A stretch of DNA of 64,000 nt from contig NZ_BMZB01000003.1 of NCBI RefSeq assembly GCF_014652575.1, positions 62,001-126,000 on the forward strand. The letters are read 5' to 3'. The notes beneath the pieces are model-generated. The model had not been told where the DNA came from. It ran no database searches and saw only the letters and a program-made list of their open reading frames with translations. A program made the position numbers and the translations under genes. Positions within the stretch are counted from its first letter, which is position 1. Each line of letters starts with the position of its first letter. Source of the stretch: Asticcacaulis endophyticus. Lineage in GTDB: Bacteria > Pseudomonadota > Alphaproteobacteria > Caulobacterales > Caulobacteraceae. This document shows positions 24,131 to 33,753 of the stretch, in pieces.

Positions 24131-25393
24131 GTGTCGGAATCAATATTGATGAAGCTTGATCTGCCTGCCTCTATGCATACCGGAGCGACCCTGGATGTCT
24201 TTACCGCGCTGGAGGCAAAGGGCGGGGCAGGGTGCGTGCGCTTTGTCGGCGGATCGGTGCGCAATCTGATCATGGGTTTGCCGGTCAGCGATTTTGACCT
24301 GTCGACGCAACTGACGCCCGATGATACCGAAGCCGCCCTTGATGCCGCCGGTATCCACCATATCCCGACCGGCAAGGCGTTTGGCACCATCACGGCTGTG
24401 GTGGATGGTGAGACCTACGAAATCACCTCTCTGCGGCGCGATGTGGAAACCGATGGAAGGCGGGCGGTGGTCAGTTTCACGACCGACTGGACCGAAGACG
24501 CTCAAAGACGCGACTTTTACCTTAATGCGCTTTATGCCGATATTCGCGGGCAGGTTTACGATCCGACCGGCAAGGGGCTTGAGGATGCTCATGCGCGTGT
24601 GGTGCGGTTTATCGGTGAGGCCGAACAACGCATCTGTGAGGACTATCTGCGGATTTTGAGATTTTTCAGGTTTTCAGCGGCTTATGCGTCATCTCTTGAT
24701 GCGGAGTCTCTGGAGGCTTGCGTGCGCCTGAGATACGGTATCGATGGCCTGTCGGGGGAGCGCCTGCTTCAGGAACTGACCAAGATGCTGGCCTATAGTG
24801 GCGCACCGCCTGTGTTTAACCGAATGTGGGAAACCGGCATAATGTCGCGTATCCTGCCCGCCCTTGAGTATGATCCGGTGCAGTCTGCGGTGCTTACACG
24901 CATGGTTCAGACGACCGGCGATATAGAGCGGCGGTTTATGGCTCTGCTGGCCCAAAGCGCTCAGGGGCAGGTCTATTTCAACGGGCATGTGTCAGCCGTG
25001 ACCGATGTGCTTTCAAGGTTAAGAGTATCAAATCGTACCCGGCAAAGATTCGAGGCCATCGGCACGGTCAGGTGTGCGCTGGACGGTGGCTATCCCTTGC
25101 GTCGCGCACTCTATGATTATGGTCGCGATGCCGTGACGGATGAAGCCTATCTCACCCATGCGCAGACCGGGGCTGATCTTGCCGGGCCGATAGCGGTGCT
25201 TGAACATATGACTGTGCCGGAATTTCCCCTAACGGCGCGGCATCTCATGGCCGCAGGGATTGAGGCAGGCCCTTACCTTGGCCAGACCCTGAAGCGCATC
25301 GAGGCGGACTGGCGCGCACATGATTTCTCACAAAGCGTGATAGATCGCGCCCTTGACGAACTTAACAAACAGCCAAAAATAAGCGGCGAGTAA
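24131..25393 (+). CDS. cca: CCA-adding tRNA nucleotidyltransferase
   Basis: Adds or repairs the 3' CCA of tRNA. The nucleotidyltransferase core is FVGGSVRNLIMGLPVSDFDL, with the catalytic D-x-D. RRDFYLNALYAD and EDYLRILRFFRFSA are the conserved poly(A) polymerase/CCA class II blocks. Length is 420 residues, usual for the alphaproteobacterial form, without the HD domain of E. coli. The start is a GTG at 24131 or the ATG at 24149. The tRNA-Val in this window already encodes its CCA, so here the enzyme would act in repair, at least for that tRNA. Confidence 0.93.
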   Translation: MSESILMKLDLPASMHTGATLDVFTALEAKGGAGCVRFVGGSVRNLIMGLPVSDFDLSTQLTPDDTEAALDAAGIHHIPTGKAFGTITAVVDGETYEITSLRRDVETDGRRAVVSFTTDWTEDAQRRDFYLNALYADIRGQVYDPTGKGLEDAHARVVRFIGEAEQRICEDYLRILRFFRFSAAYASSLDAESLEACVRLRYGIDGLSGERLLQELTKMLAYSGAPPVFNRMWETGIMSRILPALEYDPVQSAVLTRMVQTTGDIERRFMALLAQSAQGQVYFNGHVSAVTDVLSRLRVSNRTRQRFEAIGTVRCALDGGYPLRRALYDYGRDAVTDEAYLTHAQTGADLAGPIAVLEHMTVPEFPLTARHLMAAGIEAGPYLGQTLKRIEADWRAHDFSQSVIDRALDELNKQPKISGE

Positions 25394-25431
25394 GATTGCC
25401 GCCTTACCTTACTCCTTGGGGTTGCTGTGCC

Positions 25432-26142
25432 ATGAGTTATGTCGCCATTCTGGAAACTGGTATACCGCCCGCAGGTCTTGATGCGACCTACGGCACCTAT
25501 GCCGATATGTTTGCTAAAAAGCTGCATCAACCGGAACGCGCTTTTCGGGTGTTTAAGACGCTGGACGGGGAACTGCCGGATCTGAATGAAGACTTTCGCG
25601 GCGTTGTCATCACCGGCTCGCCAGCCGGGGTTTATGAAAGTGATCCGTGGATAACCGCCCTGATTGACTGGCTGAAAGCGCTGCGGGCTGATGTGCCGGT
25701 GGTCGGTATCTGCTTTGGTCATCAGGTCATGGCGCAGGCCTGGGGCGGCCATGTCGAAAAATCCCACAAAGGCTGGGGCGTCGGGCTTCACGAATACACC
25801 ATCCATGACGGTGATATCTGGAGTACCTTAACCGATGGCGCGCATCGGGCCATTAAGGTCGCTGTCACCCATCAGGATCAGGTGGTCAGAAAGCCGGACA
25901 ATGCCATTGTACTGGCGGGCTCTGAGTTCACGCCGCATGGGGCGCTATACTACACTGACCGCAAGGCGATCTCGTTTCAGTGCCATCCGGAGTTTTGCGC
26001 TGATTTTGCCGGTGATCTGCTCAAATCCCGCCGGGGCGTGCGCATTACTGAGGAGCTAGTCGATAGCGCATTGGTTAGCCTTCAGGAACAGGGCCATAGT
26101 CAGGATATTTTAAAGCTGATCTCACGGTTTTTGGCGGCGTAA
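25432..26142 (+). CDS. Class I glutamine amidotransferase domain protein
   Basis: A 236-residue protein with the GATase1 triad: the nucleophile C94 in VGICFGHQVMAQAWGGH, and His/Glu in CHPEF. It is not fused to a synthetase, and resembles stand-alone GMP-synthase-like proteins (YfeJ/GuaA-N type), for which peptidase or gamma-glutamyl hydrolase roles are possible. I took the ATG at 25432, giving the strand MSYVAILETG at the N-terminus; the open frame begins 36 bases earlier. Its stop is followed at once by a small membrane protein gene. Confidence 0.85.
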   Translation: MSYVAILETGIPPAGLDATYGTYADMFAKKLHQPERAFRVFKTLDGELPDLNEDFRGVVITGSPAGVYESDPWITALIDWLKALRADVPVVGICFGHQVMAQAWGGHVEKSHKGWGVGLHEYTIHDGDIWSTLTDGAHRAIKVAVTHQDQVVRKPDNAIVLAGSEFTPHGALYYTDRKAISFQCHPEFCADFAGDLLKSRRGVRITEELVDSALVSLQEQGHSQDILKLISRFLAA

Positions 26143-26457
26143 ATGATGGAAACCTTGCTGTGGATATTTGGTGCAACGATATTATACGTCATAACGTCAA
26201 CTTTTGCCGCTATTTTAAGCAAGCCCTACGAATTGTTTCGAATTAACGGACCGCAGAGCTTGCCGAAGCAGTGGAAGAAAATAGGCGCTTGGACTCTTGG
26301 CGGGCTTAGAGGGTATGTTTTTTCGCTGCAGCTATTTCCAGTAACCATTTCACCTGCGATGTCACGCTTTCTGCGGTTTGGATTGTGGATAAACCGAGGG
26401 CTGGTTGTTATTTCCTTAGCCGCTCATGCCATCGCGATGTGGTATATGTTCACGTAA
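26143..26457 (+). CDS. Small membrane protein of unknown function
   Basis: A 104-residue protein with predicted spans at about residues 5-25 and 78-102, and a possible third weak one between. No family is recognised. It begins at the base after the stop of the amidotransferase gene, so it would be translated by coupling. Its codons are richer in A+T than the neighbours, which may mean recent acquisition or weak selection. It is convergent with hemF, 19 bases apart. Confidence 0.55.
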   Translation: MMETLLWIFGATILYVITSTFAAILSKPYELFRINGPQSLPKQWKKIGAWTLGGLRGYVFSLQLFPVTISPAMSRFLRFGLWINRGLVVISLAAHAIAMWYMFT

Positions 26458-26476
26458 TGACATCGTCTGACAAACT

Positions 26477-27364
26477 TTACGGCCACTTTACCATCGGCGG
26501 CATGGACGACAGGATCGATTCTACATTGCCGCCGGTTTTCAGACCAAACAGGGTGCCTCGGTCGTAAAGCAAGTTAAACTCGACATAACGCCCGCGCTGA
26601 ATCAATTGCTCTTCGCGCTCGGCCTCAGTCCATACCTCATTAAAGCGGTCCCGCACGATGGCGGGATAGACATTTAGGAACGTCTCGCCGACCGCCTGCG
26701 TGAAGGCGAAATCAGCCTCGTGGTCACCACTATTGAAATGGTCATAAAATATGCCACCACTGCCGCGCGGCTCGTTGCGGTGAGGCAGGAAGAAATATTC
26801 ATCGCACCATTTTTTGAAGCGCTCATAGTAGTCCGCGCCAAAGCGATCACATGTGTCTTTGAACGCTTGATGGAATTTGGCCGCATCGGGTGCTGCCTGT
26901 GACCGATCCACTGCCAGCAGCGGCGTCAGGTCGGCACCGCCACCAAACCAGCCTTTAGTCGTGCATATATAGCGGGTGTTCATATGCACCGCTGGCACGC
27001 GCGGATTGGTCATGTGCGAAATCAGGCTGATGCCGGTGGCGAAAAAGCGCGGGTCATCTTCGGCGCCGGGAATGGTTTTGGCAAACTCAGGGCTAAACGT
27101 GCCGTGGACGGTGGAGATATGGACCCCGACCTTTTCAAACAGGCGGCCGGTCATCATCGACATCTCGCCGCCGCCGCCTTCCGTCCGCTGCCAGGGGGTG
27201 CGCACGAACCGGCCCGCTTCGCCCGGATAGAGCGATGGCGACGCCTCATCCTCCAGAGCCTCAAACGCCGCGCATATCTGGTCACGCAAAGACCGAAACC
27301 AGACGGAGGCCGCTTTCTGGCGATCAGCTAAAACATCAGGGGCGGTGAGGGCGGCTTGGGTCAT
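26477..27364 (-). CDS. hemF: Oxygen-dependent coproporphyrinogen-III oxidase
   Basis: Heme synthesis enzyme that decarboxylates two propionates of coproporphyrinogen III, using O2. Signature [20 protein letters not shown] contains the family pattern, and [19 protein letters not shown] and [10 protein letters not shown] follow. Length is 295 residues, normal. It indicates aerobic heme production, in keeping with the bc1 complex encoded 750 bases away. It stands alone on the minus strand behind trmL, separated by 54 bases. Confidence 0.96.
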   Translation of the reverse strand: MTQAALTAPDVLADRQKAASVWFRSLRDQICAAFEALEDEASPSLYPGEAGRFVRTPWQRTEGGGGEMSMMTGRLFEKVGVHISTVHGTFSPEFAKTIPGAEDDPRFFATGISLISHMTNPRVPAVHMNTRYICTTKGWFGGGADLTPLLAVDRSQAAPDAAKFHQAFKDTCDRFGADYYERFKKWCDEYFFLPHRNEPRGSGGIFYDHFNSGDHEADFAFTQAVGETFLNVYPAIVRDRFNEVWTEAEREEQLIQRGRYVEFNLLYDRGTLFGLKTGGNVESILSSMPPMVKWP

Positions 27365-27418
27365 GGTCAGGCTCTGTGTCAGGCTTGGGGCGAAAAATAT
27401 GGGCGCTGTATAGGCCGA

Positions 27419-27889
27419 TCAGGGCCTGACGGGAAAGGTGTTCGTTTGTCGCAGGGCTTCCCCCAGCGCCATTGAGGCCGAATTGATCACATTGATTGAG
27501 CGTGCCTGAGCACTAATCGGGATGAACAGGCGGGCATCGGTATAGGCATGGACATCCTCAGGCACGCCCGCACTTTCGCGGCCAAATAACAGAATATCGT
27601 CAGGCTGAAACAAAAAGTCGCAATAGGGGGACGCAGACTTGGTTGTAAACAGGATCACTCTGGATGCCGGGGCTGAACTGGCGCGCCAGATTTTGAATTT
27701 TTCCCACGAATCATGCCGCGACACATCAGCGCACCCCCCGTAATCCATAGCCGCCCGTTTGATGGCTTTGTCATTCAGTGGAAAGCCGCAAGGCTCGATA
27801 ATATCAAGGCTGACCTCAAGACAGGCCGCCAGACGTATGGCGCTGCCGAGGTTTTGAGGGATGTCGGGCTGGTACAATACAAAACGCAT
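27419..27889 (-). CDS. trmL: tRNA (cytidine34/uridine34-2'-O)-methyltransferase
   Basis: SPOUT methyltransferase acting on the wobble base of tRNA-Leu. The 156-residue protein starts MRFVLYQPDIPQNLGSAIRL, and the knot motifs LFGRESAGVPEDV and INVINSASMALGE are those of TrmL/YibK. The start at 27889 gives the normal compact length; the open frame has an earlier ATG that would add 15 unlike residues. It may be co-transcribed with hemF. Confidence 0.93.
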   Translation of the reverse strand: MRFVLYQPDIPQNLGSAIRLAACLEVSLDIIEPCGFPLNDKAIKRAAMDYGGCADVSRHDSWEKFKIWRASSAPASRVILFTTKSASPYCDFLFQPDDILLFGRESAGVPEDVHAYTDARLFIPISAQARSINVINSASMALGEALRQTNTFPVRP

Positions 27890-28025
27890 GATTTTATAGG
27901 TTTTCCGGACTACGGGTTTGAATCCATCCTGCAATTGTGGTTATAGACGGTTATAAGAACCGATAAATGCTGATTTGAGTTAAATTTTTAACGGAATCGG
28001 TGGATGGAAGGTTTGTAATTATGGG

Positions 28026-28047
28026 CGCTTCGGCTATGAACGAAGCG
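28026..28047. promoter_or_regulatory. 7-bp perfect inverted repeat upstream of petA
   Basis: CGCTTCG and CGAAGCG, separated by 8 bases, 65 bases before the petA start, in the divergent gap between trmL and petABC. It could be an operator or a 5'-UTR hairpin of the respiratory operon. Confidence 0.3.
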
Positions 28048-28111
28048 GGCTGCGGCACTTTAACGCATAGCGCTAAGGGGACGTGGCAGAGGAAAACTAT
28101 GAGGTGGCAAG

Positions 28112-28654
28112 GTGAGCGAACCTGACAATACGGCCGCTGCGGTGAATGACGATCCGTCCCGCCGCGACTTTATCTACATTGCTGCGGGGGCGACCGCCGT
28201 GGGTGCCGTGGGGGCTATTGCCGTACCGCTTGTGGCGCAAATGAATCCGGCGGCTGACACTCTGGCAATGGCGTCGACGGAGTTCGACCTGACCAAGGTT
28301 CAGGAAGGTCAGCAGATCGTGATCAAATGGCGCGGTAAGCCGGTTTTTATCCGCAGCCGCACGGGTGCGGAAATCAAGGCGGCTCAGGATACGCCGCTGG
28401 CTGATTTGAAAGATCCGCAAACCGATGCTGACCGCGTTAAGGCGGGCAAAGAACAATGGCTGATCCTGGTCGGTTCCTGTACCCATCTGGGGTGCGTGCC
28501 GACCTTTGGCGCCGGTGACTATGGTGGCTGGTTCTGCCCGTGCCATGGCTCTCACTACGATACATCGGGCCGCATCCGCAAAGGTCCGGCCCCGCTCAAT
28601 CTGGTCGTTCCGGAATATGATTTCCTGACCGATACTCGCGTCAAAATCGGTTAA
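28112..28654 (+). CDS. petA: Rieske iron-sulfur subunit of the cytochrome bc1 complex
   Basis: Electron carrier from ubiquinol to cytochrome c1, with a [2Fe-2S] cluster on the periplasmic side. The twin-arginine signal [11 protein letters not shown] is followed by a hydrophobic anchor (residues 19-40). The cluster motifs are [11 protein letters not shown] and CPCHGSHYD, giving two Cys and two His ligands plus the disulfide pair. Length is 180 residues. The start is a GTG preceded by GAGG. It is first of petABC, and its Tat export matches the tatABC genes near 55 kb. Confidence 0.97.
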   Translation: MSEPDNTAAAVNDDPSRRDFIYIAAGATAVGAVGAIAVPLVAQMNPAADTLAMASTEFDLTKVQEGQQIVIKWRGKPVFIRSRTGAEIKAAQDTPLADLKDPQTDADRVKAGKEQWLILVGSCTHLGCVPTFGAGDYGGWFCPCHGSHYDTSGRIRKGPAPLNLVVPEYDFLTDTRVKIG

Positions 28655-28671
28655 GGGGAGCGCAGGGCACC

Positions 28672-29964
28672 ATGAGCGATCATCAGTCTACCTATGTACC
28701 TAAAACCGGCTTTGAAAAGTGGCTCGATTCGCGTCTGCCAATCGTGCGGCTGGCCTATGACAGCTTTGTCGACTATCCGACCCCGAAGAACCTGAACTAC
28801 TGGTGGACCTTCGGCGGTATTTTGTCGGTCTGTCTGGCCATTCAGATCATCACCGGCATTATTTTGGCTATGCACTATACGCCGCATGTTGATTACGCGT
28901 TTAACAGTGTCGAACGCATCATGCGTGATGTGAACTATGGCTGGCTGATCCGTTATGTCCACGCCAATGGCGCGTCGATGTTCTTTTTTGCCGTCTATAT
29001 CCACATGCTGCGCGGCCTGTATTACGGCTCCTATAAGGCGCCGCGCGAAGTCCTGTGGATTTTGGGCTGTATCATCTTCTTCCTGATGATCGCTACGGCG
29101 TTCATGGGCTATGTCTTGCCCTGGGGGCAGATGTCGTTCCACGGCGCGGTCGTGATTACCAATCTGATCGGCTCGATTCCGTTGATCGGCGGGCCGATCC
29201 TGACCTGGCTGCAAGGTGGCTTTGCGGTCGATCAGGCGACCCTGAACCGTTTCTTCTCTCTGCACTATCTGCTGCCGTTCGTGATTGCCGGTGTGGTTAT
29301 CCTGCATATCTGGGCGCTGCACGTTGCCGGTCAGAACAATCCGGCGGGTGTTGAGATAAAGTCCAAAGAAGACACCGTTGCGTTCACACCTTATGCGACG
29401 GTTAAGGACGGCGTGGCGATTATCGTCTTCCTGTTCCTGTTCTCGGTCTTTGTATTCTTCATGCCGAACGCTCTGGGCCATGCCGACAACTATATTCCAG
29501 CCAACCCGCTGGTCACACCGGCGCATATTGTGCCTGAATGGTATCTGCTGCCCTTCTATGCCATCCTGCGCGCTATTCCGGATAAGTTCGGTGGGGTGAT
29601 TGCGATGTTTGGTTCGATCGCGGTAATATTTGCCTTGCCGTGGCTGGATACCTCAAAGGTCAAGTCCATGCGTTACCGTCCGGTGATGCGCTGGTTCTTC
29701 GTGATCTTCGTTATCGTCTGTCTGGGCCTTGGCTGGTGCGGCGCTCAGTTGCCGGATGCTCAGGTCATTCCGGGCCTGCCGAGCTTCACCCTGTTTGACG
29801 GTCAGTTGAACTCCTACCTGTGGCTGACCCGTCTGTTCACCATCTATTATTTCGTATTCTTCCTGCTCATCATGCCATGGATTGGTCTGAAGGAAGAGCC
29901 GTTGCCGGTGCCTGCGTCGATCTCCGAGGCGGTTTTGGCCGAACACAACAAGAAAAAGGGCTAA
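28672..29964 (+). CDS. petB: Cytochrome b subunit of the bc1 complex
   Basis: Eight-span inner-membrane protein carrying two b hemes and the ubiquinol oxidation and reduction sites. The quinol-site motif [10 protein letters not shown] and the heme-binding blocks [19 protein letters not shown] and [20 protein letters not shown] are present. Length is 430 residues, the full-length fused form typical of proteobacteria. It follows petA by 17 bases and precedes petC by 5. Confidence 0.98.
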   Translation: MSDHQSTYVPKTGFEKWLDSRLPIVRLAYDSFVDYPTPKNLNYWWTFGGILSVCLAIQIITGIILAMHYTPHVDYAFNSVERIMRDVNYGWLIRYVHANGASMFFFAVYIHMLRGLYYGSYKAPREVLWILGCIIFFLMIATAFMGYVLPWGQMSFHGAVVITNLIGSIPLIGGPILTWLQGGFAVDQATLNRFFSLHYLLPFVIAGVVILHIWALHVAGQNNPAGVEIKSKEDTVAFTPYATVKDGVAIIVFLFLFSVFVFFMPNALGHADNYIPANPLVTPAHIVPEWYLLPFYAILRAIPDKFGGVIAMFGSIAVIFALPWLDTSKVKSMRYRPVMRWFFVIFVIVCLGLGWCGAQLPDAQVIPGLPSFTLFDGQLNSYLWLTRLFTIYYFVFFLLIMPWIGLKEEPLPVPASISEAVLAEHNKKKG

Positions 29965-29969
29965 CTCAG

Positions 29970-30851
29970 ATGAAGTCCCTACAAACTCTCGGCAGGAAAG
30001 CGTGGATTCAGGCGGCGACGACCGTGATGGCGGCTTCGCTTACCCTTGGGGCAGGTTCGGCTCTGGCGGCAGGCGGTGCTTTGCATCCCCATGAACCCAA
30101 AGAAGGCTTTAGCTCTAGCGGCGTTCTGGGCACCTATGATCAGGCCCAGCTTCAACGGGGCTACAAGGTCTACCGCGAAGTGTGCGCGGCCTGCCATTCT
30201 ATGAAGCTGATATCGTTCCGTAACCTCGGTGAAAAGGACGGTCCGTTCTATGATCCGAAGTACAAGAATCCGAACGAAAATCCGGTCGTAAAGCAGATCG
30301 CTTCGGAATTCGAAGTGCCTACCATTGATTCCGAAACGGGCGATGTAATCACCCGCAAAGCCACCACCTCAGATGCGTTCCCGTCACCGTTTGCCAATCC
30401 GGAAGCGGCGGCGGCATCGAACGGCGGGGCGGTTCCGCCGGATCTGTCGGTCATTACCAAGGCCCGTCACGGTGGTGCGTCCTATGTCTACTCATTGCTG
30501 ACCGGCTATAAAGCCCCGCCTGCGGGTCTTAAGATTGCTGAAGGTCAGCATTACAACCCTTACTTCCCCGGCGATCTGTCGTCGGCATGGTCGGGCGATC
30601 ATAAGCATGTGCCTGCCGGTGGGGTTCTGGCTATGGCGCCGCCATTATCAGCCGGTCAGGTCACCTTTGATGATGGTCGTGAATCGACCCTCAGCAACCA
30701 GGCGGCCGATGTGGCGGCTTTCCTTGAGTGGGCCGGTGAACCCAAGGCTATTCTTCGCAAGAAGACCGGCGTTGCGGTTCTGGCCTATCTGCTGCTGTTC
30801 TTCGGTTTGACCTATGCGTCCTACCGTATGGTCTGGCGCGGTAAGCACTAA
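29970..30851 (+). CDS. petC: Cytochrome c1 subunit of the bc1 complex
   Basis: Periplasmic c-type heme protein anchored by a C-terminal span, passing electrons to cytochrome c. It has an N-terminal signal peptide ending GSALA, the heme motif CAACH, the distal ligand region MAPPL, and the C-terminal anchor [19 protein letters not shown]. Length is 293 residues, starting at ATG 29970. An open frame extends back into petB but is not needed. A strong terminator follows. Confidence 0.97.
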   Translation: MKSLQTLGRKAWIQAATTVMAASLTLGAGSALAAGGALHPHEPKEGFSSSGVLGTYDQAQLQRGYKVYREVCAACHSMKLISFRNLGEKDGPFYDPKYKNPNENPVVKQIASEFEVPTIDSETGDVITRKATTSDAFPSPFANPEAAAASNGGAVPPDLSVITKARHGGASYVYSLLTGYKAPPAGLKIAEGQHYNPYFPGDLSSAWSGDHKHVPAGGVLAMAPPLSAGQVTFDDGRESTLSNQAADVAAFLEWAGEPKAILRKKTGVAVLAYLLLFFGLTYASYRMVWRGKH

Positions 30852-30872
30852 GCGCAAACTCTTATAGACTGC

Positions 30873-30904
30873 AAAAACCCGCCGGGATTTCGGCGGGTTT
30901 TTTT
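30873..30904 (+). terminator. Intrinsic terminator of petABC
   Basis: An 11-bp stem AAAAACCCGCC / GGCGGGTTTTT with an 8-base loop and a following T run. Confidence 0.95.
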
Positions 30905-30964
30905 GTTGTAAAAACGCCGAAAAACAGGCGTATAAGCACGGTTCTAAGCTTTGAGATAAGATAT

Positions 30965-31492
30965 ATGAAACTGGCCTCGACCATCCGCACTATCCCTGAT
31001 TTCCCCAAGCCCGGCATCATGTTCCGGGACATCACCACGCTTTTGGGGGATGCCCAGGCGTTTACCCTGGCCGTGGATGAATTGGTCGGCGCCTTTGCAG
31101 GGACGGATATCGATAAGGTCGCCTGTATCGAAGCGCGCGGGTTTATACTAGGCGGGGCTGTGGCGCATATTCTGGGGGCGGGGGTGGTGCCGCTGCGAAA
31201 AAAGGGCAAACTGCCACATGACCGGATTTCCAGCGCTTATCAGCTAGAATATGGCATGGACATCATCGAAATGCACACGGACGCGATCGAATCGGGGGAA
31301 CGGGTTCTGCTGATCGACGATTTGATTGCCACTGGTGGGACGGCCATGGCGGGAATCGATTTGCTTAAGCGGGGTGGGGCGGAAATTGTGGGCGCGGCCT
31401 TTGTGATCGATTTGCCTGATCTGGGCGGTGCGCGCAGGCTGGAAGCCGTAGGCATTAAGGTCGTAAGTCTGGTGGGCTTTGACGGGCATTGA
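30965..31492 (+). CDS. apt: Adenine phosphoribosyltransferase
   Basis: Purine salvage enzyme that makes AMP from adenine and PRPP. The PRPP-binding loop is [13 protein letters not shown]. The family N-terminal blocks [19 protein letters not shown] and [10 protein letters not shown] are present. Length is 175 residues, normal. It has its own upstream region after the pet terminator and is followed by the HD-domain gene after 150 bases. PRPP comes from prs, also in this window. Confidence 0.96.
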   Translation: MKLASTIRTIPDFPKPGIMFRDITTLLGDAQAFTLAVDELVGAFAGTDIDKVACIEARGFILGGAVAHILGAGVVPLRKKGKLPHDRISSAYQLEYGMDIIEMHTDAIESGERVLLIDDLIATGGTAMAGIDLLKRGGAEIVGAAFVIDLPDLGGARRLEAVGIKVVSLVGFDGH

Positions 31493-31642
31493 GTCTCAAG
31501 AGCTGCTGCGCCAGCGAACAAATTTCGTCCGAAAAGTGTGTAGCGGACTTATCAGTTGTGTCTTATAGACCCTTAAGCGCACAATCCTGTATACGATTCT
31601 GCGCAGAGTAGCAGCGTAACCAAAGCGAAGAGACCGGGGTCG

Positions 31643-32296
31643 ATGTCATTCGTACAACTTAGCGAAGCGTTCGCGCCATATGAAGAACTGGCGCAGGATC
31701 TTTTGCCGCATGTCGTGGTCAGTAACGACGGCGCCCATGATGTTGCTCATCTGGTCCGTGTCTATAAGGTCGCTCGCACGCTTCAGGAACTTGAGGGCGG
31801 GTGTCTGCGCGTCCTGACGGCGGCGGTGTTGCTGCATGACTGTGTTCAGGTTGAAAAGAACTCACCGGAACGGGCGCGGGCGTCGCGTCTGGCGGCAGAT
31901 AAGGCCCGCGAAATCCTGAGCCAACTGGGCTGGGAAGAGGCTGATCTGGATGCCGTCGATCACGCCATCCATGCCCATAGCTATAGCGCCAATATCCCGC
32001 CCCAGACCCTTGAGGCGCGGATACTACAGGACGCGGATCGTCTTGATGCGATCGGCTTTGTCGGTATCGCCCGGTGCTTTTACACCGCCGGACGGATGGG
32101 ATCATCGCTGTACGATGCGGCCGACCCGCAAGCCCAAGGCCGCGAACTTGATGACACATCTTTTGCGCTGGATCACTTCACGACCAAGCTGTTCAAGCTG
32201 TCGGACGGCTTCCAGACCAGGGCTGGCAAGGATATGGCCGAACTGCGCCATGCCCGGATGAGGGCTTTTGTCGAATACTTCCACGAAGAGATATGA
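31643..32296 (+). CDS. HD-domain phosphohydrolase (YedJ-like)
   Basis: A 217-residue protein with the metal-binding HD pattern: H and HD in AHDVAHLVRV (residues 32-41) and LLHDCVQ, then HAIHAHSYSA and LQDADRLDAIG carrying the later His and Asp. This layout is that of small stand-alone HD phosphohydrolases such as YedJ, whose substrates are unclear. Its stop codon is followed with no gap by the second copy of the 101-base palindromic element. Confidence 0.85.
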   Translation: MSFVQLSEAFAPYEELAQDLLPHVVVSNDGAHDVAHLVRVYKVARTLQELEGGCLRVLTAAVLLHDCVQVEKNSPERARASRLAADKAREILSQLGWEEADLDAVDHAIHAHSYSANIPPQTLEARILQDADRLDAIGFVGIARCFYTAGRMGSSLYDAADPQAQGRELDDTSFALDHFTTKLFKLSDGFQTRAGKDMAELRHARMRAFVEYFHEEI

Positions 32297-32397
32297 AAAT
32301 CGCGGTCTTTGGTCGATTAGTGCGTCGCCGTCACTAGGAGGTATCTAACATACCTCCGTCGTTAGGCTCCTGCTACTCGACTCAAATCTCACGATTT
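32297..32397. repeat. 101-base structured intergenic palindrome, family A, copy 2
   Basis: Same length, ends (AAATCG/CGATTT) and position relative to a stop codon as the copy at 20446-20546. Stem changes relative to copy 1 keep pairing: GGTGA/TCACC becomes GTCGA/TCGAC, and GCT/AGC becomes GCC/GGC. The terminal stem GGAGGTAT/ATACCTCC is unchanged, and the loop changes CTAAT to CTAAC. It lies between the convergent HD gene and ychF. Confidence 0.85.
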
Positions 32398-32417
32398 TCT
32401 GGTTATCTGCTGGACCT

Positions 32418-32460
32418 CCCGAAAGTACACTGAGCGCAGCGAAGGACTTCCGGGTGAGGG
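32418..32460. repeat. Dispersed intergenic palindromic repeat, family B, copy 2
   Basis: Shares AAGTACACTGAGC with the copy at 1636-1680. The ends pair as CCCG-AAAGT with ACTT-CCGGG. It abuts the 3' end of ychF and could act as its transcript end. Confidence 0.6.
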
Positions 32461-32461
32461 G

Positions 32462-33574
32462 CTACACGTTGAACCGGAAGTTCAGAATATCGCCGTCCTT
32501 GACCAGGTATTCCTTGCCTTCCTGACGGAACTTACCGTTTTCCTTGCAGCCGGCTTCGCCATTGAACTTGACGTAGTCGTCATAGGCCATGGTTTCAGCG
32601 CGGATGAAGCCCTTCTCGAAGTCGGTGTGGATGACACCGGCGGCTTGCGGAGCGGTATCACCGACATGGATGGTCCAGGCGCGGGCTTCCTTGGGGCCAA
32701 CGGTGAAATAGGATTGCAGGCCAAGGAGTTTATAGGCTTCGCGGATCAGTCGGTTCAGGCCCGGTTCTTCGAGGCCCAGGGTCTCAAGGAATTCGGCGCG
32801 TTCCTCGGTGTCGAGAAGGGCGATTTCCGACTCGATCTGGGCGGAGATCACCACGCTGTTGGCATGGTCAGCCTTGGCGCGGGTGGCGACCAGATCAGAC
32901 AGTTCGTTGCCCTTATCGGCGGAGGCTTCATCAACATTGCAGACATAAAGCGCAGGCTTTGAAGTCAGCAGTTGCAGCATGTCCCAGGCTTTTTGGTCGT
33001 CCTTGGAAACCTTGCCTTTTTCGTAGGCGATGCGGGCGGGGCGGCCTTCGTTGAGTTCGGCGAGGGCCGCCTTGATCAGGCCGACGGTTATGGCCGCCTC
33101 CTTATCGCCGCCGGTCTTGGCGCGCTTTTCAAGGTTGGGCAGACGCTTCTCCAGGCTTTCCAGATCGGCCAGCATCAGTTCGGTCTCAATAATTTCCAGA
33201 TCGCTGATCGGATCAATGCGGCCTTCGACGTGGGTGATGTCGGTATCGACAAAGCAGCGCGCCACAAAGGCAATGGCGTCACAATCGCGGATATTGGCCA
33301 GAAACTGGTTGCCGAGACCTTCGCCTTTTGAGGCCCCGCGCACGAGCCCTGCGATATCCACAAAGTTGATACGGGCCGGGATGATTTCTTTGGAGCCCAT
33401 GATCTTGGCCAGCACCTCAAGGCGCGGTTCAGGCACGGCGACATCGCCGGTGTTGGGTTCAATGGTGCAGAACGGATAGTTGGCCGCTTGCGCCGAGGCG
33501 GTCTGGGTCAGGGCGTTGAACAGGGTTGATTTGCCGACGTTGGGCAGACCGACGATAGCGACTTTGAGGGCCAT
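32462..33574 (-). CDS. ychF: Redox-regulated P-loop ATPase YchF (Obg family)
   Basis: Ribosome-associated nucleotide hydrolase that prefers ATP. The P-loop is GLPNVGKST near residue 9. DIAGLVRGASKGEGLGNQFL is the switch region, and NVDE replaces the usual NKxD, as in YchF. The C-terminal TGS domain contains FTVGPKEARAWTI. Length is 370 residues, a few more than usual (363-366). It is monocistronic and divergent from the retropepsin-like gene. Confidence 0.97.
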   Translation of the reverse strand: MALKVAIVGLPNVGKSTLFNALTQTASAQAANYPFCTIEPNTGDVAVPEPRLEVLAKIMGSKEIIPARINFVDIAGLVRGASKGEGLGNQFLANIRDCDAIAFVARCFVDTDITHVEGRIDPISDLEIIETELMLADLESLEKRLPNLEKRAKTGGDKEAAITVGLIKAALAELNEGRPARIAYEKGKVSKDDQKAWDMLQLLTSKPALYVCNVDEASADKGNELSDLVATRAKADHANSVVISAQIESEIALLDTEERAEFLETLGLEEPGLNRLIREAYKLLGLQSYFTVGPKEARAWTIHVGDTAPQAAGVIHTDFEKGFIRAETMAYDDYVKFNGEAGCKENGKFRQEGKEYLVKDGDILNFRFNV

Positions 33575-33753
33575 GGGAATCCGTGACTATGGGAAACTGT
33601 AAATTGGCCGTTCCGCTATCATGGAACCACGTCCAAGGCCAGATTTAAAGTGCCCGCAGCCTGTGGGCCGCGAAGTTGTAAAATCCATGTGACGCCGCAA
33701 AAAGGGTGTGGTAGCCAATGGTAAAGGATCGAAAATGATCGGCAGGGGGGATT

